Notes: generated from the sequence alone by a model not told the origin. 7,849 nucleotides of DNA from OMOG01 sp041485845 (GCA_041485845.1 JBGPKH010000431.1:1-7849), one strand, 5' to 3'; shown: positions 1 through 6,684, counted from the first letter of the stretch. Numbers and translations are program-made.

Positions 1-73
1 GTGGGGGCAAATCAAGCTTATCTTTTGAGCCGCGCCGAAACGCAGCGAATGACCGGCGCCCTCAGCGCGACGG

Positions 74-232
74 ATGGCACTCTTCAGGTTCCTGTTCCTG
101 CGTCATGTAGTGAAGGACGAGCCCTTCCGCTGGGGCCTGCTGGAAGGAGCGAAGGGCGTGCAACTGGCGGAGAAGGGCCTGGAGTCCTGGCACAAGCGCG
201 CCTGGGTGGACGTGCCGGAATTGCCGGCTTGA
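74..232 (+). CDS. Small hypothetical protein, 52 aa, or 3' remnant of a larger gene
   Basis: The frame opens at ATG 74 (MALFRFLFLR...) and closes at TGA 230-232 (...VDVPELPA). By hand count, 43 of 52 codons end in G or C, as expected for a translated gene in this GC-rich genome. The product is tryptophan-rich for its size (3 Trp), basic and amphipathic, with a short hydrophobic start (residues 2-9) too brief for a confident membrane segment. I recognise no family. There is no clear Shine-Dalgarno sequence before ATG 74, and in-frame stops at 26-28 and 50-52 prevent upstream extension. It could therefore be a genuine small protein, a weakly translated one, or the decayed C-terminal end of a longer gene. 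Its stop lies one base from the stop of the convergent kinase gene, so the two transcripts would overlap. Confidence 0.42.
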   Translation: MALFRFLFLRHVVKDEPFRWGLLEGAKGVQLAEKGLESWHKRAWVDVPELPA

Positions 233-233
233 A

Positions 234-1823
234 CTATTCGCTGCTGATGATTTCGCGAACCTTCCTTGCCAGCACTTCGCGGCTGAACGGCTTCGGCAGG
301 AAGTCCACGCCCTCATCGAGCACGCCGTGGTGTACAACGGTGTTCTCGGTGTATCCGGAGAGATAGAGCACGCGTATCCCGGGGCGGCTAACGACCAGGA
401 TGTCGGCCAGTTGCCGGCCGCTCATGTTGGGCATCACCACGTCCGTCAGCAGAAGCGCGATGTGACCGGTGTGCGACTTGCCGATCTCGATGGCCTCGGC
501 GCCGCTGGCGGCGGCCAATACGTTGTAGCCCAATTGCCGCATCATCTTGACGGTGAGATCGCGCACGGCCTTTTCGTCTTCGACTACGAGCACGGTTTCG
601 CTGCGGGGCCCCGCCATGGGCGTCGCGTCGCCGTCCGCCGATTCGGCAACCGGATCGGACACTCTGGGAAAATACAGTTTGAAGGTCGTCCCCTTGCCCC
701 GCTCGCTGTACACCCAGATGTCGCCGCCGCTCTGCTTGACCATGCCGTAGACGGTTGCCAGTCCCAGGCCGGTACCCCTCCCTCGCTCCTTGGTTGTGAA
801 GAAGGGCTCGAAGATGTGGCGACGGGTTTCGGAATCCATGCCATGGCCGTCGTCGCTCACCGCGATCATGACGAACTCGCCGGGCTGGACTCCCAGATGC
901 GTCCTGGTGTAGTTTTCGTCGAGATAGACATTCGAGGTCTCGATGGTGATGCGCCCGCCTTCGGGCATGGCGTCCCTGGCATTGACGGCGAGATTGACGA
1001 TGGCCTGCTCGATATGGCCGGGATCTGCCCGCACGTTGCCGATGTCTGGCGCGGTGTTGAGGACCAGTTGAACATCCTCTCCGATCAAGCGGCGGAGCAT
1101 CTTCTCAGTGCCGGCGAGGACGGCATTCACGTTGAGGACGCGCGGGCGAATGATCTGGCGGCGGCTGAAGGCAAGTAATTGATTGGTGAGCGCAGCGGCG
1201 CGGTCGGCGGCCTTGAGGATCTCCTCGGCGTTCCCGCGCAAGGGATCGAGGGGCGACAGGTCGTCGAGCATCATGCGGTTGTAGCCGGAAATCACGGTGA
1301 GCATGTTGTTGAAGTCGTGCGCCACGCCGCCGGCGAGGCGGCCCACGGCTTCCATTTTTTGCGCGTGAATCAACTGCTCTTCGAGCAGCTTGCGCTGGCT
1401 GATGTCGCTCACGAAGGCGATGGCGAAGGAGCCCTCCTCGGTTTGGATGGTGTTCAGACTTACTTCCACGGGAAACTCTTGGCCGTCCTTGCGGCGGCCG
1501 GCGAGGTCCATGCCGATTCCCATGGGCCGGGTACGGGGGCGGGCGAAGTAGTCGTCGCGCTGCCTGGTATGCGGGGACCTCTTAGACTCGGGGAGCAGAA
1601 TCTCGATCTGGGCTCCCAGAAGCTCTTCCCGGGAATATCCGAACATCTCTTCAGTCCGGCGATTGGCCAGCACGATTGCGCCATGGCGATCGATGCTGAT
1701 GATGGCCTGCGAAGCGGACTCGAGCAGCGCGAACACCATATCTTCGCTGTTAAACAGGCTGAGCGGGCTTTTCAGGCCAGAGAAACCGGAGTCGTCAGCC
1801 TTGCCGTCAACGCTTGGATCCAT
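234..1823 (-). CDS. PAS-domain hybrid sensor histidine kinase with C-terminal receiver domain
   Basis: This is a 529-residue soluble signalling kinase with no membrane segment, so it probably senses in the cytoplasm. A PAS domain covers about residues 25-145 (FGYSREELLG at 61-70, then the DISQRK exit). The dimerisation and phosphoacceptor helix contains GGVAHDFNN (165-173) with His169. The ATPase domain shows an N box (NLAVNARDAM, 277-286), a G1 box (DDGHGM, 324-329), an F box (FEPFFTTK, 338-345) and a glycine-rich G2 box (GRGTGLGLATVYG, 348-360). The receiver spans about 408-527, with acidic residues Glu415/Asp416, phosphoacceptor Asp461 (LLTDVVMP), Ser489 and Lys511. All catalytic residues are present. 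The ATG at 1823 is preceded by GAGGG, read on the minus strand at 1837-1833, nine bases upstream. Phosphate presumably passes from His169 to Asp461. No HPt protein or separate response regulator lies in the window, so the output is unknown. The gene is divergent from the TonB-dependent receptor. Confidence 0.95.
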   Translation of the reverse strand: MDPSVDGKADDSGFSGLKSPLSLFNSEDMVFALLESASQAIISIDRHGAIVLANRRTEEMFGYSREELLGAQIEILLPESKRSPHTRQRDDYFARPRTRPMGIGMDLAGRRKDGQEFPVEVSLNTIQTEEGSFAIAFVSDISQRKLLEEQLIHAQKMEAVGRLAGGVAHDFNNMLTVISGYNRMMLDDLSPLDPLRGNAEEILKAADRAAALTNQLLAFSRRQIIRPRVLNVNAVLAGTEKMLRRLIGEDVQLVLNTAPDIGNVRADPGHIEQAIVNLAVNARDAMPEGGRITIETSNVYLDENYTRTHLGVQPGEFVMIAVSDDGHGMDSETRRHIFEPFFTTKERGRGTGLGLATVYGMVKQSGGDIWVYSERGKGTTFKLYFPRVSDPVAESADGDATPMAGPRSETVLVVEDEKAVRDLTVKMMRQLGYNVLAAASGAEAIEIGKSHTGHIALLLTDVVMPNMSGRQLADILVVSRPGIRVLYLSGYTENTVVHHGVLDEGVDFLPKPFSREVLARKVREIISSE

Positions 1824-1851
1824 TCGGATAGTCCCTCAAAGCAGCTAGCCC

Positions 1852-1881
1852 ATTCTCCGACAGAATTGTCCGCGGATGCAA
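1852..1881 (-). promoter_or_regulatory. Weak candidate promoter for the histidine kinase gene
   Basis: On the minus strand, TTGCAT (1881-1876) and GAGAAT (1857-1852) are separated by 18 bases. They match the sigma-70 -35 and -10 consensus at 3 of 6 and 4 of 6 positions. The placement, about 28 bases before the kinase ATG, is reasonable, but the match is weak and could arise by chance. The -35-like box overlaps the GCAA-loop hairpin. Confidence 0.18.
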
Positions 1882-1889
1882 ATCCGTGG
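1870..1889 (+). other. Hairpin with 8-bp stem and GCAA loop
   Basis: The arm CCGCGGAT (1870-1877) pairs with ATCCGTGG (1882-1889) around the loop GCAA (1878-1881). All eight pairs form in plus-strand RNA, one of them G-U; on the minus strand that pair would be an A-C mismatch. GCAA is a GNRA-type tetraloop, a stable RNA loop class. The structure is therefore better formed in RNA transcribed toward the receptor gene than toward the kinase gene. It could also simply be a DNA dyad for a regulator in the divergent promoter region. No function is demonstrated. Confidence 0.4.
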
Positions 1890-1919
1890 GGCGGGTTGGG
1901 CGGGTTGGGTTGGGGCGGG
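1888..1919 (+). other. G-run tract with G-quadruplex potential
   Basis: Seven runs of three or four G lie within 32 bases: 1888-1891, 1893-1895, 1898-1900, 1902-1904, 1907-1909, 1912-1915 and 1917-1919. They are separated by loops of only C or TT. This exceeds the usual four-run pattern for an intramolecular quadruplex and allows several alternative folds. The tract is built from repeats of GCGGGTTGG (1891-1899, 1900-1908, 1915-1923), whose core GCGGGTT is also the left arm of the adjacent palindromic repeats. It lies between the divergent kinase and receptor genes. Folding and any regulatory effect are inferred from pattern only. Confidence 0.6.
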
Positions 1920-1930
1920 TTGGAACCTGC
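1915..1930 (+). repeat. Degenerate solo copy of hairpin A of the palindromic repeat
   Basis: GCGGGTT (1915-1921) pairs with AACCTGC (1924-1930) across a two-base loop, with one G-U pair. It resembles the first hairpin of the neighbouring 41-bp units but is not followed by the second hairpin. It is probably a decayed or partial unit. Confidence 0.5.
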
Positions 1931-2014
1931 GGCGGGTTGCTAACCCGCCATGGACAGGCCAGGAGGCCTGCGGCGGGTTGCTAACCCGCAATGGACAGGC
2001 CAGGAGGCCTGTCC
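1930..2014 (+). repeat. Two tandem 41-bp copies of a bipartite palindromic (REP-like) repeat
   Basis: Unit 1 (1930-1970) and unit 2 (1971-2011) differ at one base of 41. Each holds two hairpins in fixed order. Hairpin A pairs GCGGGTT with AACCCGC around a GCT loop: 8 bp in unit 1 (1931-1938 with 1942-1949) and 7 bp in unit 2 (1973-1979 with 1983-1989). Three bases later, hairpin B has the loop AGGA. In unit 2 it pairs GGACAGGCC (1993-2001) with GGCCTGTCC (2006-2014), a perfect 9-bp stem. In unit 1 only CAGGCC/GGCCTG pairs, because the right arm is cut where unit 2 begins. A diverged copy occurs at 6644-6684 in the same orientation, which indicates a dispersed family. There are no spacers and no mobile-element gene. 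Roles seen for such repeats elsewhere include mRNA end protection and nucleoid protein binding; none is shown here. Confidence 0.85.
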
Positions 2015-2030
2015 CACGAGCATTTTACGA

Positions 2031-2057
2031 GTGTCACCCCAGCGGACGGGGTAGAAT
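2031..2057 (+). promoter_or_regulatory. Candidate promoter of the TonB-dependent receptor gene
   Basis: TAGAAT (2052-2057) matches the TATAAT -10 consensus at five of six positions. GTGTCA (2031-2036) is a 4-of-6 match to the -35 box, with a slightly short 15-base spacer. Transcription would start near 2064, giving a leader of only about ten bases before ATG 2073. That would leave the repeat and hairpin region upstream of the transcript. An earlier promoter would put that region in the leader instead. Evidence is by consensus only. Confidence 0.3.
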
Positions 2058-2072
2058 TGTGGCGTCTAGGAT

Positions 2073-5000
2073 ATGCTCCGCCTACTCACTTTTCTGGTTC
2101 TCGGCGTGCCCGCCGCGCACGCCCAGGTTGCTTCCAGCAGCCTGCTGGGAGCGGTCTACGACCAATCGTCCGCCGCGGTGGCCGGCGTCAAAGTTACGGC
2201 ACAGCACAATGCCACGGGATTCTCGCGCAGCGTCTCGACGGGCTCTTCGGGCCAGTATCGGATCGACGACTTGATTCCGGGCTTCTACAACGTCACCGCG
2301 GAGAAGGCCGGGTTCCGCACGGTCGCGGCGAATTCCATCCTGCTCGAAGTGAACCAGAAGGGCCGGCTCGATCTAAAACTCGAGGTGGGGACCGCCCGCG
2401 ACACGATCACGGTGGAAGCCGCGGCGTCGCCGGTCCAGACCGACGATGCTTCGATCGGATACCTGCTGCACTCACGCGCGGTGTTGAGCCTGCCGCTGCA
2501 AACTCGGGACGTGGCGTCGCTGGTGACGCTGGGTCCGGGCGCGGTCCCGCGGCAACTGGGCGGATTCACCAACGACGTAGTCAGCGATTACCAGGGCGCG
2601 CGCGGCCTGGTGCAACAGAACGCTCCGGTGAACGGCGCGCGCGCCACCGAGAACACGTACCTGCTGGATGGGGCGGTGAACACGGATCGCATGGTTTTCG
2701 CCATGGCCATCGAGCCGCCGCTCGAAAGTGTGCAGGAGTTCCGTATTCAATCGTCCATGGCGCCGGCGGAGTTTTCGCAGGCCGGGGGCGCGGTGGTGGA
2801 CGTAGTTACCAAGTCGGGCGCCAGGCAATTCCACGGCAGCGCTTTCGAATATTTCCGGAACGAGGCCTCGGACGCGCGCAATTTCTTCGAAGATCCGCGC
2901 CTGCCGCGTCCCATCCTGCGGCAGAACCAGCTCGGGGGATCGATCGGCGGGCCGGCGCCGCTGCACGGCCGCGCTCTTGCGAGCAACACCTTCTTCTTCA
3001 CGACTTATGAGGCGAAGCGCGGGAAGCGCGCGGCGGCGAGGCTGTCGCTGGTGCCAGACGCCACCGTGCGGGCCGGCAACTTCGCGGGAGGCAGCCCGAT
3101 CTTCGACCCGTTGAACGGCAACGCGGCGGCCAACGCGCGGGCGCCGTTTCCCGGCAACGCAATCCCGGCCGCGCGCATCGATTCCACGGCGAAGAGCTAT
3201 CTGCAACAGTACGAGCCCCTGCCCAATAGGTCCGATCCCAGCAACAACTATCTCGATTCCACGCCCAACCAGGACATCGACGACAACGTGTCGGCGCGGA
3301 TCGATCACCAGTTTCGCAACCAGGGCCAACTGTTCGGACGCTATACGGTCAACGATCAGCGCGACCGCGTGAACAGTTCCTTTCCGCTGCGTCCCACCAA
3401 CGAGAACTTGCGCGGGCAGCAGGTGGCGCTGGGCTACACCCGTGGCGGCCGCGCCTGGCTGAACGAGGCGCGCTTCTCATTCACGCGGCTGCGGGTTTTC
3501 GACGTTCCCCAGAGCGCGTTCGGCGCGAATGTGGCGGCCGATCTCGGCGTGACCGGCGTCTCGACCGACCCCTTCACGTTTGGGCTGCCGTATTTCCTGA
3601 TCAGCAACTATTCGACTCTCACCGACGATCCCGCGATTCCCAAGGTACAGCGCAACAACTCCTGGAACTTCTCCGACGGGTTCTCGTTCACTCGCGGCGA
3701 TCACACCGTGAAGGTTGGATTTCAGGGGATCCGTTTCCAGTTGAATTACCTCCGGGATCAATTCCAGCGCGGCCAGTTCATCTATACGGGAGCGTTCACG
3801 CAGGACCTGAATCGCCCCTCCGTCACGGGCGACCCGTTGGCCGATTTCCTGTTGGGGTACCCGCAGAACACCAATCGCAACGTGGGCGACACGCAGGCCT
3901 ACCTGCGGCAGAACGTGTTCGGCGGATACGCGCAGGACGATTGGCGCGTGAGCCGGCACGTCACGCTCAACGTGGGGCTGCGCTACGAATACGCCGCGCC
4001 GTATTCGGAAGTGCGCCGGAACCTGCTGAATGTGGATTACTCCGGACTGCCCGCGACGCCGCGCCTGGTGCGGGAATCCACGGCGGCGAACCCCGACCGC
4101 AAGAACTTCTCTCCACGGATCGGGCTGGCGTGGCGGCTGCCGGGCGCGTTTCTGGAGCGCCACTCTACCGTTTTCCGCGCGGGATACGGTGTCTACTTCA
4201 GTCCCGAGACGGCCATCGAAACGTACGACCTGGTGCTCAACGGAATCCGCAGCGAGTCCAACCAGACGGACGGCGTGGCGCCGATTCTGACCACGCATAA
4301 CGGATTTCAATCGTCGGGATCGACGGGCTTTCCCGCTTACTTCGGCCTCGATCCGAATGCCCGGACACCCTACGTGCAGCAGTGGCAGGCGGGGTTCCAG
4401 CAGGAACTGCACGGGCGGCTCCTGCTGGAGCTGGCCTATGCGGGGACCAGGGGTACGCGCCTGGGAAGGTATCGCCAGAACAACACGGCGCTGCACACGA
4501 CCAAGGGAGAGAACCTGGCGCCGCGGCCCGGAGATCTGCAAGCTCTGCGGGAGTTTCCGTCGTTGGGGCCTTTGGTGCAGCGCACGCACGACGCGAATTC
4601 CATTTACCATTCGCTCCAGGTGAAGGCGGAGGAGCGGCTGTCGGCGCGGCTCACCGTGCTGGCGAGCTTCGTGTGGTCGAAATCGATCGACGATGCCGAT
4701 TCGGTGGTGGTGGGGCTATTCGACTCGGTGGGAGCGCAGGACGAGCGCAACCTGCACTTGCAGCGCGGGCTGTCGTTCGCCAACGTGGGGCGGAGGATCG
4801 CGGCCAGCGCGGTCTACAATCTGCCGGGCGGCCGCCGCCTCGGTCCGCTGCTGGGCAACTGGCAGCTTAGCGCAGTGATTACCTTGCAGGATGGGACGCC
4901 GCTGAATCCGTCATACTTCTTCTCGGACTTCGCCAATACGGGAACGCCCAACCGGCCGAACGTGGCGCCCGGGCAATCCATCGCGATTCCGCGCGGCGAG

Positions 5001-5303
5001 CGCACGATCGAGAAATTCTTCAACACGGCGGCGTTCGCGGACCCGGCGCCGTACACGTTTGGAAATGCCGGGCGGGACATCATACCGGGGCCGGGGAACA
5101 ACATCTTCGACTTGGCGTTGCAGAAGAGGTTCCCGATTCGCGAGCACGGCGCGATTGTGTTCCGCGTGGAATACTTCAATACGTTCAATCACCCGAACTG
5201 GGGCATCCCGCTGCCGTTCAAGGATTTCGGGCCGGCGTTCGGCCAGGTCGCTACGACGGGGGATCCGCGGCGCGGGCAGTTTGCGCTGAGATTCGAGTGG
5301 TGA
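2073..5303 (+). CDS. TonB-dependent outer-membrane receptor, Oar-like, with carboxypeptidase-regulatory-like domain
   Basis: This is a 1076-residue outer-membrane beta-barrel predicted to take up a ligand using TonB energy; the substrate is unknown. A Sec signal peptide ends at about AHA|Q (17/18). A carboxypeptidase-regulatory-like beta-sandwich (about 22-115) includes GAVYDQSSAAVAGVKV and the SSGQYRIDDLIPGFYNV region. The plug follows, with family motifs NGARATENTYLLDG (187-200), a PAEFSQAGGAVVDVVTKSGA stretch (231-250), HGSAFEYFRN (254-263) and LGGSIGGP (287-294). The rest is barrel, with FRVEYFNTFNHPNWG at 1030-1044 and a terminal aromatic in ALRFEW, as expected for BAM-assembled barrels. 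Length is normal and there is no frameshift. ATG 2073 is the first start after an in-frame TAG (2067-2069). AGG at 2068-2070 lies too close to be a good ribosome site, so initiation may be weak or nearly leaderless. I see no obvious TonB box. The MFS gene follows on the same strand. Confidence 0.93.
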   Translation: MLRLLTFLVLGVPAAHAQVASSSLLGAVYDQSSAAVAGVKVTAQHNATGFSRSVSTGSSGQYRIDDLIPGFYNVTAEKAGFRTVAANSILLEVNQKGRLDLKLEVGTARDTITVEAAASPVQTDDASIGYLLHSRAVLSLPLQTRDVASLVTLGPGAVPRQLGGFTNDVVSDYQGARGLVQQNAPVNGARATENTYLLDGAVNTDRMVFAMAIEPPLESVQEFRIQSSMAPAEFSQAGGAVVDVVTKSGARQFHGSAFEYFRNEASDARNFFEDPRLPRPILRQNQLGGSIGGPAPLHGRALASNTFFFTTYEAKRGKRAAARLSLVPDATVRAGNFAGGSPIFDPLNGNAAANARAPFPGNAIPAARIDSTAKSYLQQYEPLPNRSDPSNNYLDSTPNQDIDDNVSARIDHQFRNQGQLFGRYTVNDQRDRVNSSFPLRPTNENLRGQQVALGYTRGGRAWLNEARFSFTRLRVFDVPQSAFGANVAADLGVTGVSTDPFTFGLPYFLISNYSTLTDDPAIPKVQRNNSWNFSDGFSFTRGDHTVKVGFQGIRFQLNYLRDQFQRGQFIYTGAFTQDLNRPSVTGDPLADFLLGYPQNTNRNVGDTQAYLRQNVFGGYAQDDWRVSRHVTLNVGLRYEYAAPYSEVRRNLLNVDYSGLPATPRLVRESTAANPDRKNFSPRIGLAWRLPGAFLERHSTVFRAGYGVYFSPETAIETYDLVLNGIRSESNQTDGVAPILTTHNGFQSSGSTGFPAYFGLDPNARTPYVQQWQAGFQQELHGRLLLELAYAGTRGTRLGRYRQNNTALHTTKGENLAPRPGDLQALREFPSLGPLVQRTHDANSIYHSLQVKAEERLSARLTVLASFVWSKSIDDADSVVVGLFDSVGAQDERNLHLQRGLSFANVGRRIAASAVYNLPGGRRLGPLLGNWQLSAVITLQDGTPLNPSYFFSDFANTGTPNRPNVAPGQSIAIPRGERTIEKFFNTAAFADPAPYTFGNAGRDIIPGPGNNIFDLALQKRFPIREHGAIVFRVEYFNTFNHPNWGIPLPFKDFGPAFGQVATTGDPRRGQFALRFEW

Positions 5304-5322
5304 AAGAATAAAGGCCGGTATG

Positions 5323-5346
5323 ACGCGGAGGCGCTGAGGCGCGGAG
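5323..5346 (+). repeat. Period-8 degenerate tandem repeat, GCGCGGAG type
   Basis: Three consecutive octamers occur: ACGCGGAG (5323-5330), GCGCTGAG (5331-5338) and GCGCGGAG (5339-5346), followed by GAG. They lie just after the receptor stop and just before the annotated MFS start. The last unit supplies the GGAGGAGA that looks like a Shine-Dalgarno sequence for GTG 5363. Short purine-rich repeats of this general look occur between genes in many bacteria. No function is evident. Confidence 0.5.
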
Positions 5347-5362
5347 GAGAACCGAGGGTCCG

Positions 5363-6631
5363 GTGGGGCCGAGGGGTTCCTCTGGCGTGCGGCCGGGACA
5401 GGTTGGGAGCGCGGCCCGATCAAGGGCGGCCGCAGAAAGCAAAGACGTAGCCGTGGGCAGCGCCTGGGCATCCCTGAGCAAACCGTTCAGCGGATTCGGC
5501 AAACCATTTTGGATCTTTTTGTTTTCGGAGAATCTGTACGACTGCGGGCTGTACATCTTCGTTCTGCTCTACAATCTGTACCTGCTCGACCTGGGATATC
5601 GCGAAGACTTTCTGGGCTGGATGAGCAGCGCCATGACGGCGGGCAGTATCGCAGGCACGATCCCGGCCGCGTTCATCGCGCGGCTCTTTGGACTGAAACG
5701 CGTAATGATCTTCGGGTCGGCAAGCGTGGCGTGTTTGTGCGTTGTGCGCACGCTGGTCCCCGGACGGCCGGCGCTCCTGGGGGCGGCGTTCGCGATGGGG
5801 GTCATCTCGGCGATCTGGGCCGTCTCGCTGGTGCCGGTGGTGGCGGCGCTCACCAGCGAGAAGGATCGGCCGCTCGGGTATAGTCTGTGGACCGGGTGGG
5901 GCGTTGGACTGGGGGTGCTGTGCGGCGCGGTGGCCGGATTCCTGCCGGGCTGGACAGGCGGCAAACGGCCGGCCCTGCTGTGGGGCGCTTTCGTGGCGTT
6001 TCTCTCGCCGTGGGTGCTGCTCCGTTTGCAATTGGGCAAGGCAGACCATGGGGAGCGAAGGGTGTTCCCGCGCGGTCCGTTCGTGATTCGATACCTGGCC
6101 GCGTACACGGTTTTTCATTTTGCGATCGGCATGTTCAATCCTTTCTTCTCGGCCTATTTTTCGCGGCAGTTGCACATGCCGGTGAGCCGGATCGGCGTGG
6201 TGTTTTCCGGGGCGCAACTGGCGACGCTCGTCGCGCTGCTGCTGGCGCCGGCGGTGCTGCGGAAGTTCGGCACGGTGGCGGGAATCGCCGGGATGCAACT
6301 GGGAATGGCGGCGTCGCTGGCGCTGCTGGCGACGGGGCCTCCGGCGATCGCGGCCGGGGTTCTGTATGCGGCGTACATGTCGTTTCAGGTGATGACCGAG
6401 CCCGGAGTCTTCACCATGCTGATGGGCCGCGTGGATCCCGCGGAACGCGCCGGAGCTTCGGCATTGAACTTCTTCGCGATGAATGCGCCGCAGGCCGCCG
6501 CGGCGGGGATCGCGGGGGTGGCGGTCACCCGGTTCGGATATCAAGTGGTGCTGGGCGCGGCGGCCGCGATTGCCGCGGTGGCGGCGTTCCTGTTCTGGCG
6601 GCTGCTGAGTGCGCGCACGGCCGCTCCCTGA
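5363..6631 (+). CDS. Major facilitator superfamily (MFS) transporter
   Basis: This is an inner-membrane secondary transporter of up to 422 residues with about twelve hydrophobic segments, roughly at 49-68, 84-106, 113-131, 137-160, 172-195, 203-221, 241-265, 276-297, 303-323, 327-347, 363-386 and 392-413. A charged central loop (222-240) divides the two six-helix halves. IARLFGLKRVM (105-115) after the second helix matches the MFS cytoplasmic loop position in a degenerate form that lacks the usual Asp. Substrate and direction cannot be read from the sequence. The start is uncertain. GTG 5363 has GGAGGAGA 12 bases upstream and GAGGG 4 bases upstream, but its first 30 codons are low-complexity and have lower GC at third positions (about two thirds). 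GTG 5453 (codon 31) would give a more typical 392-residue protein with a short cytoplasmic N-terminus. The gene follows the TonB-dependent receptor by 59 or 149 bases and could share its transcript. Confidence 0.88.
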   Translation: MGPRGSSGVRPGQVGSAARSRAAAESKDVAVGSAWASLSKPFSGFGKPFWIFLFSENLYDCGLYIFVLLYNLYLLDLGYREDFLGWMSSAMTAGSIAGTIPAAFIARLFGLKRVMIFGSASVACLCVVRTLVPGRPALLGAAFAMGVISAIWAVSLVPVVAALTSEKDRPLGYSLWTGWGVGLGVLCGAVAGFLPGWTGGKRPALLWGAFVAFLSPWVLLRLQLGKADHGERRVFPRGPFVIRYLAAYTVFHFAIGMFNPFFSAYFSRQLHMPVSRIGVVFSGAQLATLVALLLAPAVLRKFGTVAGIAGMQLGMAASLALLATGPPAIAAGVLYAAYMSFQVMTEPGVFTMLMGRVDPAERAGASALNFFAMNAPQAAAAGIAGVAVTRFGYQVVLGAAAAIAAVAAFLFWRLLSARTAAP

Positions 6632-6643
6632 GCTGAGCCAAGC

Positions 6644-6684
6644 GCCGGCTGAAAGCCGGCTTGGACAGGCCGGGAGGCCTGTCC
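6644..6684 (+). repeat. Diverged copy of the bipartite palindromic repeat between convergent genes
   Basis: Hairpin A pairs GCCGGCT (6644-6650) with AGCCGGC (6654-6660) around a GAA loop. Two bases later, hairpin B pairs GGACAGGCC (6663-6671) with GGCCTGTCC (6676-6684) around GGGA. Hairpin B is the same as in the 1930-2014 units except for one loop base. Hairpin A has different arms yet the same 7-bp stem, 3-base-loop design. The element fills most of the 52-bp gap between the MFS and lactonase stops. Its last base is also the first base of the complement of the lactonase stop codon (6684-6686). It could act as a bidirectional transcript end structure, but there is no T-tract on either side, so I do not call it an intrinsic terminator. 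Confidence 0.8.

Noticed and set aside
327..1943. Long plus-strand ORFs (283 and 254 codons) antisense to the kinase
   Set aside because: The minus-strand frame has complete kinase and receiver motifs. The antisense frames show no domain and are expected in GC-rich DNA.
1961..2007. AGGAGG in the hairpin B loop as a hidden ribosome site
   Set aside because: No start codon with a plausible ORF lies 5-10 bases downstream in any copy, so it is probably incidental to the palindrome.
1930..2014. CRISPR-like tandem repeat
   Set aside because: Only two units, directly adjacent with no spacers, and internally doubly palindromic; no cas genes are visible.
1991..3010. 339-codon ORF starting MDRPGGLS inside the palindromic repeat
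   Set aside because: It overlaps the receptor gene in another frame and gives an Arg/Gly/Ala-rich shadow product. The opening residues are just the repeat read as protein, and the same LS-type start recurs at 6661.
2472..4610. Long minus-strand ORFs (285 and 377 codons) antisense to the receptor
   Set aside because: Arg-rich shadow frames with no recognisable domain, lying wholly within a receptor gene with clear family motifs.
5420..6544. 374-codon minus-strand ORF antisense to the MFS gene
   Set aside because: Its composition (His, Arg, Gln rich) is what hydrophobic codons give when read in reverse; the MFS frame is convincing.
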